Shown here piece after piece: positions 9,079 through 18,754 of a stretch of 53,739 nt of DNA. The stretch is taken from contig JAFZWI010000021.1 in the NCBI GenBank assembly GCA_017617355.1, positions 1-53,739 of the forward strand, in the 5' to 3' direction. Both the position numbers and the translations under genes were made by a program. Source of the DNA: Salinivirgaceae bacterium. Lineage in GTDB: Bacteria; Bacteroidota; Bacteroidia; Bacteroidales; SZUA-534. The notes below the pieces were generated by a model, which made no database searches, was not told the origin of the DNA, and saw nothing but the letters and a program-made list of their open reading frames with translations. Numbering within the stretch: position 1 is the first letter of the stretch; each line of letters starts with the position of its first letter.

Positions 9079-10017
9079 ATGGAAACAGAAAAAGTGAAAG
9101 TCCTGATAATTGGTTCAGGACCAGCAGGATACACTGCCGCTATCTATGCTTCGCGGGCCAACTTGCAGCCGGTTTTGATACAAGGCTTGCAAGCAGGCGG
9201 ACAACTTACGCAAACAACTGAGATTGAGAACTTTCCGGGTTATCCGAATGGTGTTGACGGTAATCAGATGATGGAAGAGTTCCGTCAGCAGGCTGAGCGT
9301 TTGGGAACCGATATCCGTTTTGGTGTGGTTACAAAAGTTGATTTTGCCGACGGTAAGCATCTTGTAACAGTTGACGGCGATAAAGTAATTGACGCAGAGG
9401 CGGTTATCATTGCCACTGGTGCTACGGCCAAATATCTTGGTTTGCCCTCTGAGGAGAAATACAAAGGCAGTGGAGTGTCGGCATGTGCCACTTGCGACGG
9501 CTTTTTCTACCGAAAGAAGGATGTGGCGGTGGTTGGCGGTGGCGACACAGCCTGCGAGGAGGCCACCTATCTGGCGCACCTTTGCAACAAAGTTTACATG
9601 ATTGTCCGCAAAAACTATCTGCGTGCTTCAAAAGCAATGCAAGACCGCGTGATGAATACACCCAACATCGAGATATTGTTCGAACACAATACGTTAGACC
9701 TATTTGGTGATGGTGTTGTCGAAGGTGCCAACTTGGTTTATCGTCAGGGCACGCCCGATGAGCAGAAGCGCCAGATTAAGATTGACGGTTTCTTCCTTGC
9801 CATAGGTCATCATCCTAATAGCACTGTTTTCCAGCCATTTGTGAAGACTGACGAGGACGGATATATTCTTACCGAGCCAAACTCAGGTCGCACCAATGTG
9901 CCAGGCGTTTTTGCCTGTGGCGATGTTATGGACCGTACTTACCGTCAAGCTATTGTAGCTGCGGGTTCGGGCTGCAAGGCCGCGCTTGATGCCGAGCGTT
10001 ATTTGCTTTCGAAATAA
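9079..10017 (+). CDS. trxB: Thioredoxin reductase (NADPH)
   Basis: This FAD-dependent cytosolic enzyme reduces thioredoxin with NADPH. The 312 residues have the normal length for the low-molecular-weight bacterial type. The N-terminal FAD motif is IIGSGPAGYTAAIYASRA, the redox-active pair is in CATCDG (about residues 135-140), the NADPH motif is VVGGGDTACEEA, and the C-terminal FAD contact is GVFACGDVMD. The thioredoxin partner gene is not in the window. malQ begins 7 nt after the stop, so the two may share a transcript although their functions are unrelated. Confidence 0.97.
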   Translation: METEKVKVLIIGSGPAGYTAAIYASRANLQPVLIQGLQAGGQLTQTTEIENFPGYPNGVDGNQMMEEFRQQAERLGTDIRFGVVTKVDFADGKHLVTVDGDKVIDAEAVIIATGATAKYLGLPSEEKYKGSGVSACATCDGFFYRKKDVAVVGGGDTACEEATYLAHLCNKVYMIVRKNYLRASKAMQDRVMNTPNIEILFEHNTLDLFGDGVVEGANLVYRQGTPDEQKRQIKIDGFFLAIGHHPNSTVFQPFVKTDEDGYILTEPNSGRTNVPGVFACGDVMDRTYRQAIVAAGSGCKAALDAERYLLSK

Positions 10018-10024
10018 ACAGACT

Positions 10025-12730
10025 ATGATTCTGAAATTTGACTGTTACTGCCCGACGGAGTGGGGACAAAGCCTGAAAGTGGTTGGTTCGGCGCCTGAGC
10101 TTGGCAACTGGGATGTCGATAAAGCCTTGCCGCTTGAGTGCTGCGAGCTGAACAGGTGGCGCACAACCATTGAGTGTGCGGTGGAGGAGCCGGTACAGTA
10201 CAAATACATTCTTGTCGATGTAAAAAACGGCACACAGTCTGTTGAGGTGCGTCCTTCGCGCAAGTCGGCGGCAATATTGAAAAAGAATGGAACTTGCTGT
10301 TGTATAGATGCTTGGCAGAATCTTGAAACCGAATATGCGGCCTTTCTGAGCTCGGCTTTCACAAAAGTCCTTTTCAAAGCCGACAAACGGTTTGTTACCA
10401 AAAAAACGAGTCTGAACGCCGGACAGCAGATTGAGATTAGCTGTTGCGTTCCAAAACTAAAGCCTTCGCAATTTGTTTGTTTGTCAGGTAATTGCGAACA
10501 ACTTGGCGATTGGCGGAACCACATTCCAATGTCTGTCGAGAATCAGGCTAAATGGACTATCCGTTTCAATATGAAGGTGTTACCGACTGAGTTCGAATAC
10601 AAATTCATCATTAAAGATATCGACAATCCAGAGTCAGTAGTTTGGACCGACGGTCCAAACCACCGTTTTGTCAACATTTACGGCGATTCGCCAATCAGCT
10701 TAAAAATTGACGACGGCATTATCGATGTAAACCATGACAAGCCTCGTTTTGCGGGCGTCAATGTGCCGGTTTTCTCACTGCGCACCGAAAACAGTTTCGG
10801 CGTTGGCGATTTCAGCGATTTGCGAAAACTTGTCGATTGGGCGTCGAAAGTGGGACTGAAGATGATTCAAATTCTGCCCATAAACGACACAATATCAACA
10901 TATTCGTTCCTCGATTCGTATCCATACAATGCCATTTCGGTTTTTGCGTTGAATCCGCTTTTTGTCGATGTGCTGAAATTCGGACGACGGCCCGGCGCAA
11001 AGTTTATGACTGAGTATGAGGCCGCCCGGAGCTCGCTCAACAGCAATCCTGACGTTGATTACAATCAGGTCATCAGCCAGAAATTGGCATACTGCCGGGC
11101 AATTTTCGAAAGCAACTTTGATGAGAATGTAAATACGGTTGATTTTCAGAAGTTTATAAAAGAAAATGCGGAGTGGCTGATGCCTTACGCGGCGTTCAGC
11201 CTTCTTCGCGACATAAACCATACGGGCGATTTCCATAGGTGGCAGAAATATTCGGTTTATTCTGCAAAAGCCATTGCTAAGTTCTTTCAACCCAGCCATT
11301 TATACTATCGCAACGCAATGTTCTGGTGCTATATGCAGTTTGTGCTCGACAAGCAGTTGCGTGAGGCTACAGCCTACGCCCGCAAGCATGGTGTTATTCT
11401 AAAAGGCGACATTCCGATTGGCATAAGCCGTTGCAGCGTTGATGCGTGGAGCAATCCGCACCTTTTCCATTTCGACGGACAGGCTGGAGCTCCGCCTGAT
11501 TTCTTCTCTGAAAACGGGCAGAATTGGGGTTTCCCCACATACAATTGGGAGGAAATGGCCAAAGACGGCTATGCTTGGTGGCGTCAGCGGTTGGCAAAAA
11601 TGAACGACTATTTCGACGCCTATCGCATCGACCATATACTCGGTTTCTTCCGCATCTGGGAGATACCGACATCGGCCATTTACGGGATGTTGGGGCATTT
11701 CCGCCCGGCTTTGCCGCTTAGTGAGGCGGAGCTGTTCAGGGCAGGAGTGGTGCTCGACTACGATGCGGCCTGCAAGCCTCAAGTTTCTGCCGAGTATATC
11801 GACCAACTATTTGGTGTTCAGGCTGAAAAAGTTAAACAGACATACCTTGAGCCGCAGAAAAACGGTCTTTTCTCGTTGAAGCCCGAATTTGCAACGCAGC
11901 GCCAGATTTACGAGAAGGTTGTGGGGCATCGTGCGCCCGAAAAGCTTACAAAGCGCACTCGCACTCTGCTCGACGGGCTAACAACAATAGCCTCGGATGT
12001 GCTGTTGCTGAAAGACCGAGAGCAAGGTGGCTATCATCTGCGCATCGATTTGCAGAAGACTACAGCCTACAAGCGCCTTGCCGAAAGCCAGAGGAAAGTG
12101 CTCGACGCACTATATGAGGATTTCTTCTACCATAGACATAATCAATTTTGGGAACATCTTGCAATACAGAAACTTACGGCGTTATTGCAGTCATCGGAGA
12201 TGCTTGTTTGCGGTGAGGATTTGGGCATGATTCCCGATTGTGTGAAACCTGTTATGGAGCAGCTCGGCATTTTGAGTCTCGAGATTCAACGGATGCCAAA
12301 GACATTCACCGAATTCGCTCATTTAGAGTCGATTCCGTACACTTCTATTTGCGCCACATCGTCGCATGACACATCAACTATACGCGGTTGGTGGGAGGAG
12401 AACCACGAATCGACACAACGCTACTTCAACAACTGGCTGAACCAGAAAGGCAAAGCACCGGTGCATGCCAACGAAAATATATGCAAGCAGATAATTGAGC
12501 AACATCTGCACTCGCCAGCTTTGTGCGTGATGATGCCAATCCAGGATTTCTTTGCGCTTGAACCCGATTTGCGGGTGAAAAACGTGGAGCAGGAGAGGAT
12601 TAACATCCCCGCCAACCCTCGTAACTATTGGAAATACCGCATGCACGTCGGTATTGAGCGGTTGTGTGGAATGAAGGCGTTCAATTCGCACATCAGAGCA
12701 ATGCTTGAGGAAAGCAACAGGTTGGTTTAA
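10025..12730 (+). CDS. malQ: 4-alpha-glucanotransferase, DPE2-like with two starch-binding domains
   Basis: This 901-residue GH77 disproportionating enzyme moves glucan chains between alpha-1,4-glucans and maltose or glucose. Two N-terminal CBM20-type starch-binding domains (about 1-105 and 125-235; WGQSLKVVGSAPELGNWD and FVCLSGNCEQLGDWRNH) precede the catalytic barrel. Catalytic residues are the nucleophile Asp in DAYRIDHILGF, the acid/base Glu in CGEDLGMIPD and the third Asp in SSHDTSTIRGWW. The tandem CBM20 plus a catalytic domain near 650 residues is the plant DPE2 layout, also common in Bacteroidota. I choose ATG 10025 because the longer in-frame start at 9986 lies inside trxB. No signal peptide, so cytosolic. 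Confidence 0.95.
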   Translation: MILKFDCYCPTEWGQSLKVVGSAPELGNWDVDKALPLECCELNRWRTTIECAVEEPVQYKYILVDVKNGTQSVEVRPSRKSAAILKKNGTCCCIDAWQNLETEYAAFLSSAFTKVLFKADKRFVTKKTSLNAGQQIEISCCVPKLKPSQFVCLSGNCEQLGDWRNHIPMSVENQAKWTIRFNMKVLPTEFEYKFIIKDIDNPESVVWTDGPNHRFVNIYGDSPISLKIDDGIIDVNHDKPRFAGVNVPVFSLRTENSFGVGDFSDLRKLVDWASKVGLKMIQILPINDTISTYSFLDSYPYNAISVFALNPLFVDVLKFGRRPGAKFMTEYEAARSSLNSNPDVDYNQVISQKLAYCRAIFESNFDENVNTVDFQKFIKENAEWLMPYAAFSLLRDINHTGDFHRWQKYSVYSAKAIAKFFQPSHLYYRNAMFWCYMQFVLDKQLREATAYARKHGVILKGDIPIGISRCSVDAWSNPHLFHFDGQAGAPPDFFSENGQNWGFPTYNWEEMAKDGYAWWRQRLAKMNDYFDAYRIDHILGFFRIWEIPTSAIYGMLGHFRPALPLSEAELFRAGVVLDYDAACKPQVSAEYIDQLFGVQAEKVKQTYLEPQKNGLFSLKPEFATQRQIYEKVVGHRAPEKLTKRTRTLLDGLTTIASDVLLLKDREQGGYHLRIDLQKTTAYKRLAESQRKVLDALYEDFFYHRHNQFWEHLAIQKLTALLQSSEMLVCGEDLGMIPDCVKPVMEQLGILSLEIQRMPKTFTEFAHLESIPYTSICATSSHDTSTIRGWWEENHESTQRYFNNWLNQKGKAPVHANENICKQIIEQHLHSPALCVMMPIQDFFALEPDLRVKNVEQERINIPANPRNYWKYRMHVGIERLCGMKAFNSHIRAMLEESNRLV

Positions 12731-12803
12731 AGGGAAAAGAAATTTCAGAATTACGAATAACGAAAGCGATACTTTACACTTTACTCATCTTCTAAAATAA
12801 AAT

Positions 12804-12811
12804 TACATTTG
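12804..12811 (+). promoter_or_regulatory. Possible promoter -7 box before the acyltransferase gene
   Basis: TACATTTG fits TAnnTTTG and lies 19 nt before ATG 12831. The -33 region has only a weak TTTA, so confidence is limited. Confidence 0.45.
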
Positions 12812-12830
12812 CGGCCGCAAAACAGACACA

Positions 12831-13811
12831 ATGGCAACAAAGTTTAAAGTTTATATCATTCGTCCTGTCAGAAACTTCATAATCTACCATTTCCTGCATT
12901 CGATTTTTGTTTTGGGACAGTTCATACCGCGTAAACCATTACTTTGGTGGCACGGTGTGCTGGGTGTGGTTGTGTATGGCGCACTTAAAAAAGTTCGCAA
13001 GACGGTTGAGCGCAATTTAACAATAGCCTTCGGTCCCGAGAAGCAGAAAGGCGAATATCACAAAATGGGACAGCGTATGTTTGTGTCGCTTGGAAAGACA
13101 TTCACCGATTACGCGCTATTTTGGAAGATGAAAACACGCGAGCAGTTCTCTCGCTATTTTCGTTTTGAAGGCGAAGAAAACCTGAAAGCCGCCTACGAGA
13201 AGGGCAAGGGTGTGTTGTGTCTGGTAACGCACACATCGGGCTGGGAGTTCTCGGCTTTTATGCCGCCTGTGCTGGGCTACAAGTCAATGGGAGTGAGCAG
13301 CCGCATAAAAAATCCGGCGCTCAACAAGTTGATGATTGGTCTGCGCGAGTCGCGCGGTATGGCCAACATTACTCGTGACCATTGTTATGATACGCTTGTA
13401 GAGCGGCTTAAGAAAGGCGAGTGTCTGATAATAATGATAGACCAGGACAGCAAGAATATCCGTGGCGAGTTTCTTAAATTCTTTGGAAAAGAGGCATATA
13501 CACCGATAGGATGCGCCCGTTTGGCTATGGATACAGGTGCTCCGGTTGTGCCAATGTACACCTATCGCAACGATGATGACACCTACGTTTTTAAGATGTT
13601 ACCCGAGATTCCCTTTGAACGCAAAGAAACCGATTTGGAGACAATCAGATACAATACACAGAAACACAACGACGCCATTGAGCAGATAATCCGTGAGCAT
13701 CCTGAGCAGTGGGTGTGGATGCACGAGCGTTGGAAAACAACCCCTGAAATTCTGCGCCAGCATCTTGAGCGTAAGCGCATAGCAAAAGAAAACTCACTAA
13801 AACAACAATAG
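12831..13811 (+). CDS. LpxL/HtrB-like lipid A biosynthesis acyltransferase
   Basis: This 326-residue inner-membrane enzyme of the lysophospholipid acyltransferase superfamily likely adds a secondary acyl chain to lipid A. A hydrophobic N-terminal region (about 15-55) should anchor it. The catalytic H-x4-E motif is in THTSGWEF (about residue 135). The segment IDQDSKNIRGEFLKFFGKEAYTPIG matches the conserved acceptor-site block of the family. The C-terminal WVWMHERWKT is also typical. xseB begins 2 nt after the stop, suggesting a shared transcript. Confidence 0.9.
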   Translation: MATKFKVYIIRPVRNFIIYHFLHSIFVLGQFIPRKPLLWWHGVLGVVVYGALKKVRKTVERNLTIAFGPEKQKGEYHKMGQRMFVSLGKTFTDYALFWKMKTREQFSRYFRFEGEENLKAAYEKGKGVLCLVTHTSGWEFSAFMPPVLGYKSMGVSSRIKNPALNKLMIGLRESRGMANITRDHCYDTLVERLKKGECLIIMIDQDSKNIRGEFLKFFGKEAYTPIGCARLAMDTGAPVVPMYTYRNDDDTYVFKMLPEIPFERKETDLETIRYNTQKHNDAIEQIIREHPEQWVWMHERWKTTPEILRQHLERKRIAKENSLKQQ

Positions 13812-13813
13812 CC

Positions 13814-14017
13814 ATGACCGCAAAATTCTCATACGAAAAGACTGTCGCTGAAATTGAGGCGATTATCGACGATATTGAAAACAACCGTTTGGATGTTGAC
13901 CAATTGACCGATGCAGTTGCCCGCGTTGGCGAATTGCTTGCCAAATGCAAAAAGAAACTTACCGATGCCCGTGCTGTTGTTGATGAGCTTGAAGCTAAGA
14001 TGAATGACGAGGAGTGA
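13814..14017 (+). CDS. xseB: Exodeoxyribonuclease VII small subunit
   Basis: The 67-residue protein has the characteristic XseB pattern FSYEKTVAEIEAIIDDIEN...LDVDQLTDAV followed by a coiled-coil helix. Several XseB chains bind one XseA to form exonuclease VII, which degrades single-stranded DNA from both ends. The large-subunit gene xseA, often adjacent, is not in the window; the upstream gene is the LpxL-like acyltransferase, 2 nt away. It converges with the SpoIIE-type phosphatase gene, and I see no terminator in the 16-nt gap. Confidence 0.93.
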   Translation: MTAKFSYEKTVAEIEAIIDDIENNRLDVDQLTDAVARVGELLAKCKKKLTDARAVVDELEAKMNDEE

Positions 14018-14033
14018 GGCGTAAAACGCAATC

Positions 14034-16607
14034 CTACAAATCCATTGTAGTATATCGTATTCCTATCACCAGAATATCGTCAACCTGGTCATATTTTGTG
14101 CCACGCCACTCTTCATTGGCTATTCGTATCAGGTCTTTCTGTTCGCGCATCGGCTTGTCTTTGATGCTCTCGAGTAGGTCTTTGAACCGGCGTGTCAGGT
14201 ATTTCTTGCCGTCGTCGCCGCCAAACTGGTCGGTGATACCGTCGGAGAAGATGTAGAACTGGTCGCCGGGATTGAATGTGCGCACGTTGTTGTAGTATGT
14301 TGTGTTGATTGAAGTGCCTGTAATATTGCTACTTATAGGAATCTTGTCGCCTTTAATTTCCTCAAAACCGTTGTGGTTGAATAGATATAGTGGACGCATC
14401 GCTCCGCTGTATTCTAGCGTATGCAACTCTTTGTCAATCACGGCGAAAGCAATGTCCATGCCGTCGTTGTTCTGCTCTTGAGAGTCGCTCTTGAGCGATA
14501 TTTTGATTTTGCGGTTCAGGTTTTTCAATATGTCGGCTGGCGTGTGTATCCCGTTGTGAATCACTATTGAATTGAGCAGGTAGCTGCCGATAATCGACAG
14601 AAACGCACCGGGAACGCCGTGCCCCGTGCAATCGACGGCAGCTATAAAATATTTGTTCTCAATGCGATGATACCAATAGAAGTCGCCGCTTACAATGTCT
14701 TTCGGCATAAACAGCACAAAACTATCATTGAAGTCGCGGTGTATCTGCTTGGGTTTGGGTAGGATAGATGTCTGAATGCGTTTTGCATAGCGTATGCTGC
14801 CGAACATCTCGTTCTGCCGGTTTTCTATCTCGTTTTTCTGCACAAGAGCCAGGTTGCGTTGCGTCTCGGCTTCGTTTTTCTGTTGTTCAATCTTTTTTTC
14901 GTACTGCTTAATCTGCGTTATGTCGGTGTCCACCGATATAATCAGTTTCACCTCGTCGTTGTCGTCAAGGATAGGGGTTAGGGTGGTTTGCAGCCAGCGT
15001 TGGTCGTTCTCGTTTTTCATCTCCGACTCGTAGGCAACCACGTTTTTTTCTTTCAATACCGATGCAATTACGTGTTTCAGGTTCTTGTTCGAGCTCACAG
15101 TGGTCACGTTTATCGGTTTTTCAAGAAATTTGTAGTCTTCAATGTCGATGTTGAGCCGTTTGCCGTAGGCGGCGTTGTACCAGTCGATGTCTCCGTTAGG
15201 CTTGTAGATGACAATCATGTTGTTCGACATGTTGGTCACGGTCGATATTTTGCTTAGGTCGGCGTTGCGCATTTGCAGCAGTTCCTTTTGCGCGCGCAGC
15301 TCCTCGCGTTGCGTCTGCAGAGTGTCGCGTTGCTGAATAAGCTCCTCGCGTTGCGAGCTCAGCTCCTCTTTTTGCAGGTTAATCAGTTCTGTGCGTTTCT
15401 TTATGCCTTCCTCCATGTTCTGGCTCACTTTGATATACTCGCTGCGCGCCCTCACAAATTTCCGCCCGAAGATGTATAGCAGCAGCAGCGCGGTTGTCAT
15501 CATCGCTGTAAAGGCGAAATCCTCGTCGGAGTGCAGATAACCGATGCTCGACGAGTAGAAGAAGTATTTTATCGACATCTCAGCCAGAATCAAAGCCGAT
15601 ACGCCGACTCTCAGCTTGAAGAAATCTGTGCGGCGCTCGGTTGTTACAACGCAGTAGATGAAATATGCCAATACCGCCAGAATCAGCGTGCAGATTAGCT
15701 CTGTGAACAGCATCCTTAACCTTGACAGCATATTGACAATAGTTGCAATGATGCATACGTAGGTTATTATCATTGAGGGTGATGTGTACCTGTGACTCGA
15801 TTTTTTAGGTGTGAAATTCCACTTTGTGTAATAGGCAAATGCGGCAAATGCGGCCGGCACTATGAAATGGAACATCATAATGTTGTTCGCCGGCGTGTCG
15901 GGTGTCAGATATTTGAACAGTGTAGTGTCGTACCACAAAGCCAGCAGCATGGTGCTTAACAGCAGCAGTGCATTGCTGATATACATTTTGTTGCGTTCCG
16001 ACAGATAGCTCATCAGGCTGATAATCAGCACGGCAATTACCAGACCGTACGCAAAACCGTTTGTGCGTTTTTGGGTGTTGCCTTCGTTCATGAAGCTGTC
16101 GCGGCTCCACATCTCCAATTTGACGCTGCACAACGATGTCTGTTTCGTCAGTTTTATGCAGTATCGGCCTTTTTGTTTCGGCTCCAGGTTTATCTTGAAG
16201 GTAAAGTATTGCGAGTATACGTAGCGTTGGTAAGGGTAGAGCAGACCCGTATTGAACGTTGTCGAGTCGATGCCGTTGTAGAAGATTATTTCGGTAATCA
16301 GAGGGTTGTCGAGGGTTAGAAAGGCGGTGAAATTTTCGTTTGTGGTGTTGTTTATGTCGATGAGCACCCACATGTTGTTGCGGCCGCCGCCAATGTTTAT
16401 CTGGTCGCTTGCCGACTGCGAGAAATTGCGGAAGAACCGCTCCGATATGGCATCATCAATGGTGAGAGTGTTTGTCGGGTCTTCGTACACGAAGAAATGT
16501 TCGGCAAGGTCAATCTTGCCGTTGCGGTTCGCTTTGTTGATAACCACATTGGCTTTCAGCCCCATTGCGGTCACCACAAAAATCGTCAGCAATATTATTC
16601 TTCTCAT
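14034..16607 (-). CDS. SpoIIE-family serine phosphatase with 7TMR-DISM-like sensor and PAS domain
   Basis: The 857-residue protein has a signal peptide (1-19), an extracytoplasmic domain (about 20-180), seven or so transmembrane helices (about 186-385), a Gln/Glu/Arg-rich coiled coil (about 400-455), a PAS-like domain (about 458-575), a second coiled coil, and a C-terminal PP2C/SpoIIE phosphatase. Metal-binding phosphatase motifs are DIVSGDFYW, AAVDCTGHGVPGAFLS and FSDGITDQFGG. Such proteins dephosphorylate STAS-domain antagonists in partner-switching pathways. A STAS gene lies at 24478-24822, but no RsbW-like kinase is visible. The extracytoplasmic part resembles a 7TMR-DISM sensor of a small ligand. 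Confidence 0.9.
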   Translation of the reverse strand: MRRIILLTIFVVTAMGLKANVVINKANRNGKIDLAEHFFVYEDPTNTLTIDDAISERFFRNFSQSASDQINIGGGRNNMWVLIDINNTTNENFTAFLTLDNPLITEIIFYNGIDSTTFNTGLLYPYQRYVYSQYFTFKINLEPKQKGRYCIKLTKQTSLCSVKLEMWSRDSFMNEGNTQKRTNGFAYGLVIAVLIISLMSYLSERNKMYISNALLLLSTMLLALWYDTTLFKYLTPDTPANNIMMFHFIVPAAFAAFAYYTKWNFTPKKSSHRYTSPSMIITYVCIIATIVNMLSRLRMLFTELICTLILAVLAYFIYCVVTTERRTDFFKLRVGVSALILAEMSIKYFFYSSSIGYLHSDEDFAFTAMMTTALLLLYIFGRKFVRARSEYIKVSQNMEEGIKKRTELINLQKEELSSQREELIQQRDTLQTQREELRAQKELLQMRNADLSKISTVTNMSNNMIVIYKPNGDIDWYNAAYGKRLNIDIEDYKFLEKPINVTTVSSNKNLKHVIASVLKEKNVVAYESEMKNENDQRWLQTTLTPILDDNDEVKLIISVDTDITQIKQYEKKIEQQKNEAETQRNLALVQKNEIENRQNEMFGSIRYAKRIQTSILPKPKQIHRDFNDSFVLFMPKDIVSGDFYWYHRIENKYFIAAVDCTGHGVPGAFLSIIGSYLLNSIVIHNGIHTPADILKNLNRKIKISLKSDSQEQNNDGMDIAFAVIDKELHTLEYSGAMRPLYLFNHNGFEEIKGDKIPISSNITGTSINTTYYNNVRTFNPGDQFYIFSDGITDQFGGDDGKKYLTRRFKDLLESIKDKPMREQKDLIRIANEEWRGTKYDQVDDILVIGIRYTTMDL

Positions 16608-16667
16608 ACTCAGTTTTTATCTCGACTAATTTAGCAAAATCCGTTTTGCAAAATCTTGTTTCGTTTT

Positions 16668-18677
16668 TTATTCCGATAATTTTTTGAATTCATCAATTCC
16701 CTTATCCAAAAACTCCACAAACTCGCTGACATTCAGATTGTAACCCATTGGGTCGGTGAGCAAGTTGCCGTCGGTGTCGAGCAGGCAGTAGTAGGGCTGC
16801 GCGTTGATTTTGAAGCGGCTGATTTGAAAATCGGCGTTCACCTTACCGATGCTTTTCTTCACTTTTCCGTCATAGTCCGATGTCACCCATTCGCTTTCGG
16901 GAAGCGTTGTCTTGTCATCGACGTAGAGCGCCACAACAACAAATTCATTGCGCAGGCGGTCGAGCACTTCGGCATCGGACCACACGCGTGCTTCCATCTC
17001 GCGGCAATTGACGCAGCCGTGGCCGGTGAAATCGATAAACAGCGGCTTGCCTTGCTCTTTGGCGCACTCAAGTGCCTGATTATAATCAAAATAACCTTGC
17101 AGACCGTGCGGCAGATGCAGCAGGTCGGCATATTTGGGAGTCTCGCATAACGCTGATTCATAGTCGTCTGCGGCAGCGGTGGTTTTTGCCGAAAGGTCGA
17201 AGTCAATTGTTGTCTGCGGCGGCAGATATCCCGAAAGGGCCTTCAATGGTGCGCCCCACATTCCGGGAATCAGGTAGATTGTAAATGCCGATGTGAGCAA
17301 ACCGAGCAGCAGACGGAACACTTTCGGAGGGTCGTTTTTTGTCTCACCAATCTGCAGTTTTCCAAGCAGAAAAAGCGCCAAAAGGGCGAAATCTGCAATC
17401 CAAATTGCAAGATAAACTTCGCGGTCCAAGATGCCCCAGTGGTAGGTTTGGTCGGCAACGCTCAGGAATTTCAAGCCAAGCGCAATCTCGATGAAACCGA
17501 GTGTAACCTTCACGGTGTTGAGCCAACTGCCTGATTTTGGGAGTTTTGTCAACCACGAAGGGAAGAACGCTAATAGGGTGAACGGCAGCGCGAAAGCTGC
17601 CGAGAAGGCAAGCATTGTGATAATCGGTTCCCAAATGTCGCCTTGAGTTGATTTCACAAGGATTGTGCCCACAATGGGGCCGGTGCACGAGAACGACACC
17701 AAAACCAGTGTCAGAGCCATAAAAAGCACGCCCACCAATCCGCCGTTGTTCGATTTTGAGTCGGCCTTGTTGATTAGCGAGCTGGGCAGAACAATCTCAA
17801 ACGCCCCCAGAAACGATGCTGCAAAAACCATAAAAATGATGAAAAACAGCACGTTAGGCAGCCAGTGGGTTGACAGCCAGTTGAAAATGTCGGCTGTAAC
17901 TGATTGCCCGCCAATCAGATATGTGGCAACGATTATGATTGCGATTGGAATGGTGTAGAGTGCCACTATCGACAGCCCGAATGCAGACGCCATCGACTTT
18001 GAACGGCCTTTGTTCTGTTCGTTTTTCAGAAAGAACGACACCGTCATCGGCACCATCGGAAACACGCAGGGGGTGAGTAGTGCGGCAAATCCCCACAGAA
18101 TGGCTTCGAGTATCACTTTCCAGATAGAGTTTGAGTTGGCGGTGTGCACGACAGGTTCACTTTCAGTTAATTTTGCGCCGTCCGACGGTTCGGCTGGTGC
18201 TGGAACAGCACTTTGTCCGCCGTCCAAAAGCGACAGATTGAACTCTTTGTCGCCCATTACGCATTGTTCGTCGGAGCAAGTCTGGTACTCAATTTTGCCG
18301 CTCACAACGGGAGCGGGGCCGGTTACTTTGACCGTTTGCGCAAAAACGGCTTCGTTGACGAAGAAACGCACAATTGCGCCGGCATATTCGTCTTTCTCTT
18401 CAGTTACTTTCGATAATTCACGAACAGTGTCAACCAACTCAACATCAGTCAATTGCTCAAATGTGAAACTTGTCGGCAGCGAGTAGTTGCCTTTGGGCAG
18501 ATATTGCGCAAAGATGTGCCAGTTGGCGTCGATTTTCGCTTTAAAGTTGATTTGATACTCGTTTTCGCCCGTCTTCTGGCTGCTGATGTCCCATTTGACA
18601 GGGTTCTGTATCTGCGCATTGGCTGAGCAAACCAAAAGTGTGGCGATTGCTAAAATGCTTTGTCTTAGTAGTTTCAT
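16668..18677 (-). CDS. dsbD: Thiol:disulfide interchange protein DsbD
   Basis: DsbD moves electrons from cytosolic thioredoxin across the inner membrane to periplasmic thiol proteins. All three redox modules are visible: an N-terminal periplasmic domain after the signal peptide with Cys in YQTCSDEQCV; a membrane domain with Cys in LTPCVFPMVP and FSCTGPIVG; and a C-terminal thioredoxin-like domain with CVNC in GHGCVNCREME. ATG 18677 (MKLLRQSILAIATLLVCSANAQ) gives a clean signal peptide; the in-frame ATG at 18707 would add ten residues before it. The gene lies 77 nt downstream of the TonB receptor gene on the same strand. Confidence 0.95.
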   Translation of the reverse strand: MKLLRQSILAIATLLVCSANAQIQNPVKWDISSQKTGENEYQINFKAKIDANWHIFAQYLPKGNYSLPTSFTFEQLTDVELVDTVRELSKVTEEKDEYAGAIVRFFVNEAVFAQTVKVTGPAPVVSGKIEYQTCSDEQCVMGDKEFNLSLLDGGQSAVPAPAEPSDGAKLTESEPVVHTANSNSIWKVILEAILWGFAALLTPCVFPMVPMTVSFFLKNEQNKGRSKSMASAFGLSIVALYTIPIAIIIVATYLIGGQSVTADIFNWLSTHWLPNVLFFIIFMVFAASFLGAFEIVLPSSLINKADSKSNNGGLVGVLFMALTLVLVSFSCTGPIVGTILVKSTQGDIWEPIITMLAFSAAFALPFTLLAFFPSWLTKLPKSGSWLNTVKVTLGFIEIALGLKFLSVADQTYHWGILDREVYLAIWIADFALLALFLLGKLQIGETKNDPPKVFRLLLGLLTSAFTIYLIPGMWGAPLKALSGYLPPQTTIDFDLSAKTTAAADDYESALCETPKYADLLHLPHGLQGYFDYNQALECAKEQGKPLFIDFTGHGCVNCREMEARVWSDAEVLDRLRNEFVVVALYVDDKTTLPESEWVTSDYDGKVKKSIGKVNADFQISRFKINAQPYYCLLDTDGNLLTDPMGYNLNVSEFVEFLDKGIDEFKKLSE

Positions 18678-18754
18678 ATTCACATTGTGTTCGTTAAATA
18701 TTCCCAAATATCAGCAAGAATTTCGAGAAAAACGGATAGCCGGACACAATTTTA

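Noticed and set aside
9986..10024. Upstream in-frame start of malQ
   Set aside because: It overlaps trxB, and the conserved CBM20 domain begins right after ATG 10025.
16608..16667. Promoter for the SpoIIE-type phosphatase
   Set aside because: TTTTG and TAAATTAG-like words are present on the minus strand, but spacing (15 nt) and -7 match are poor.
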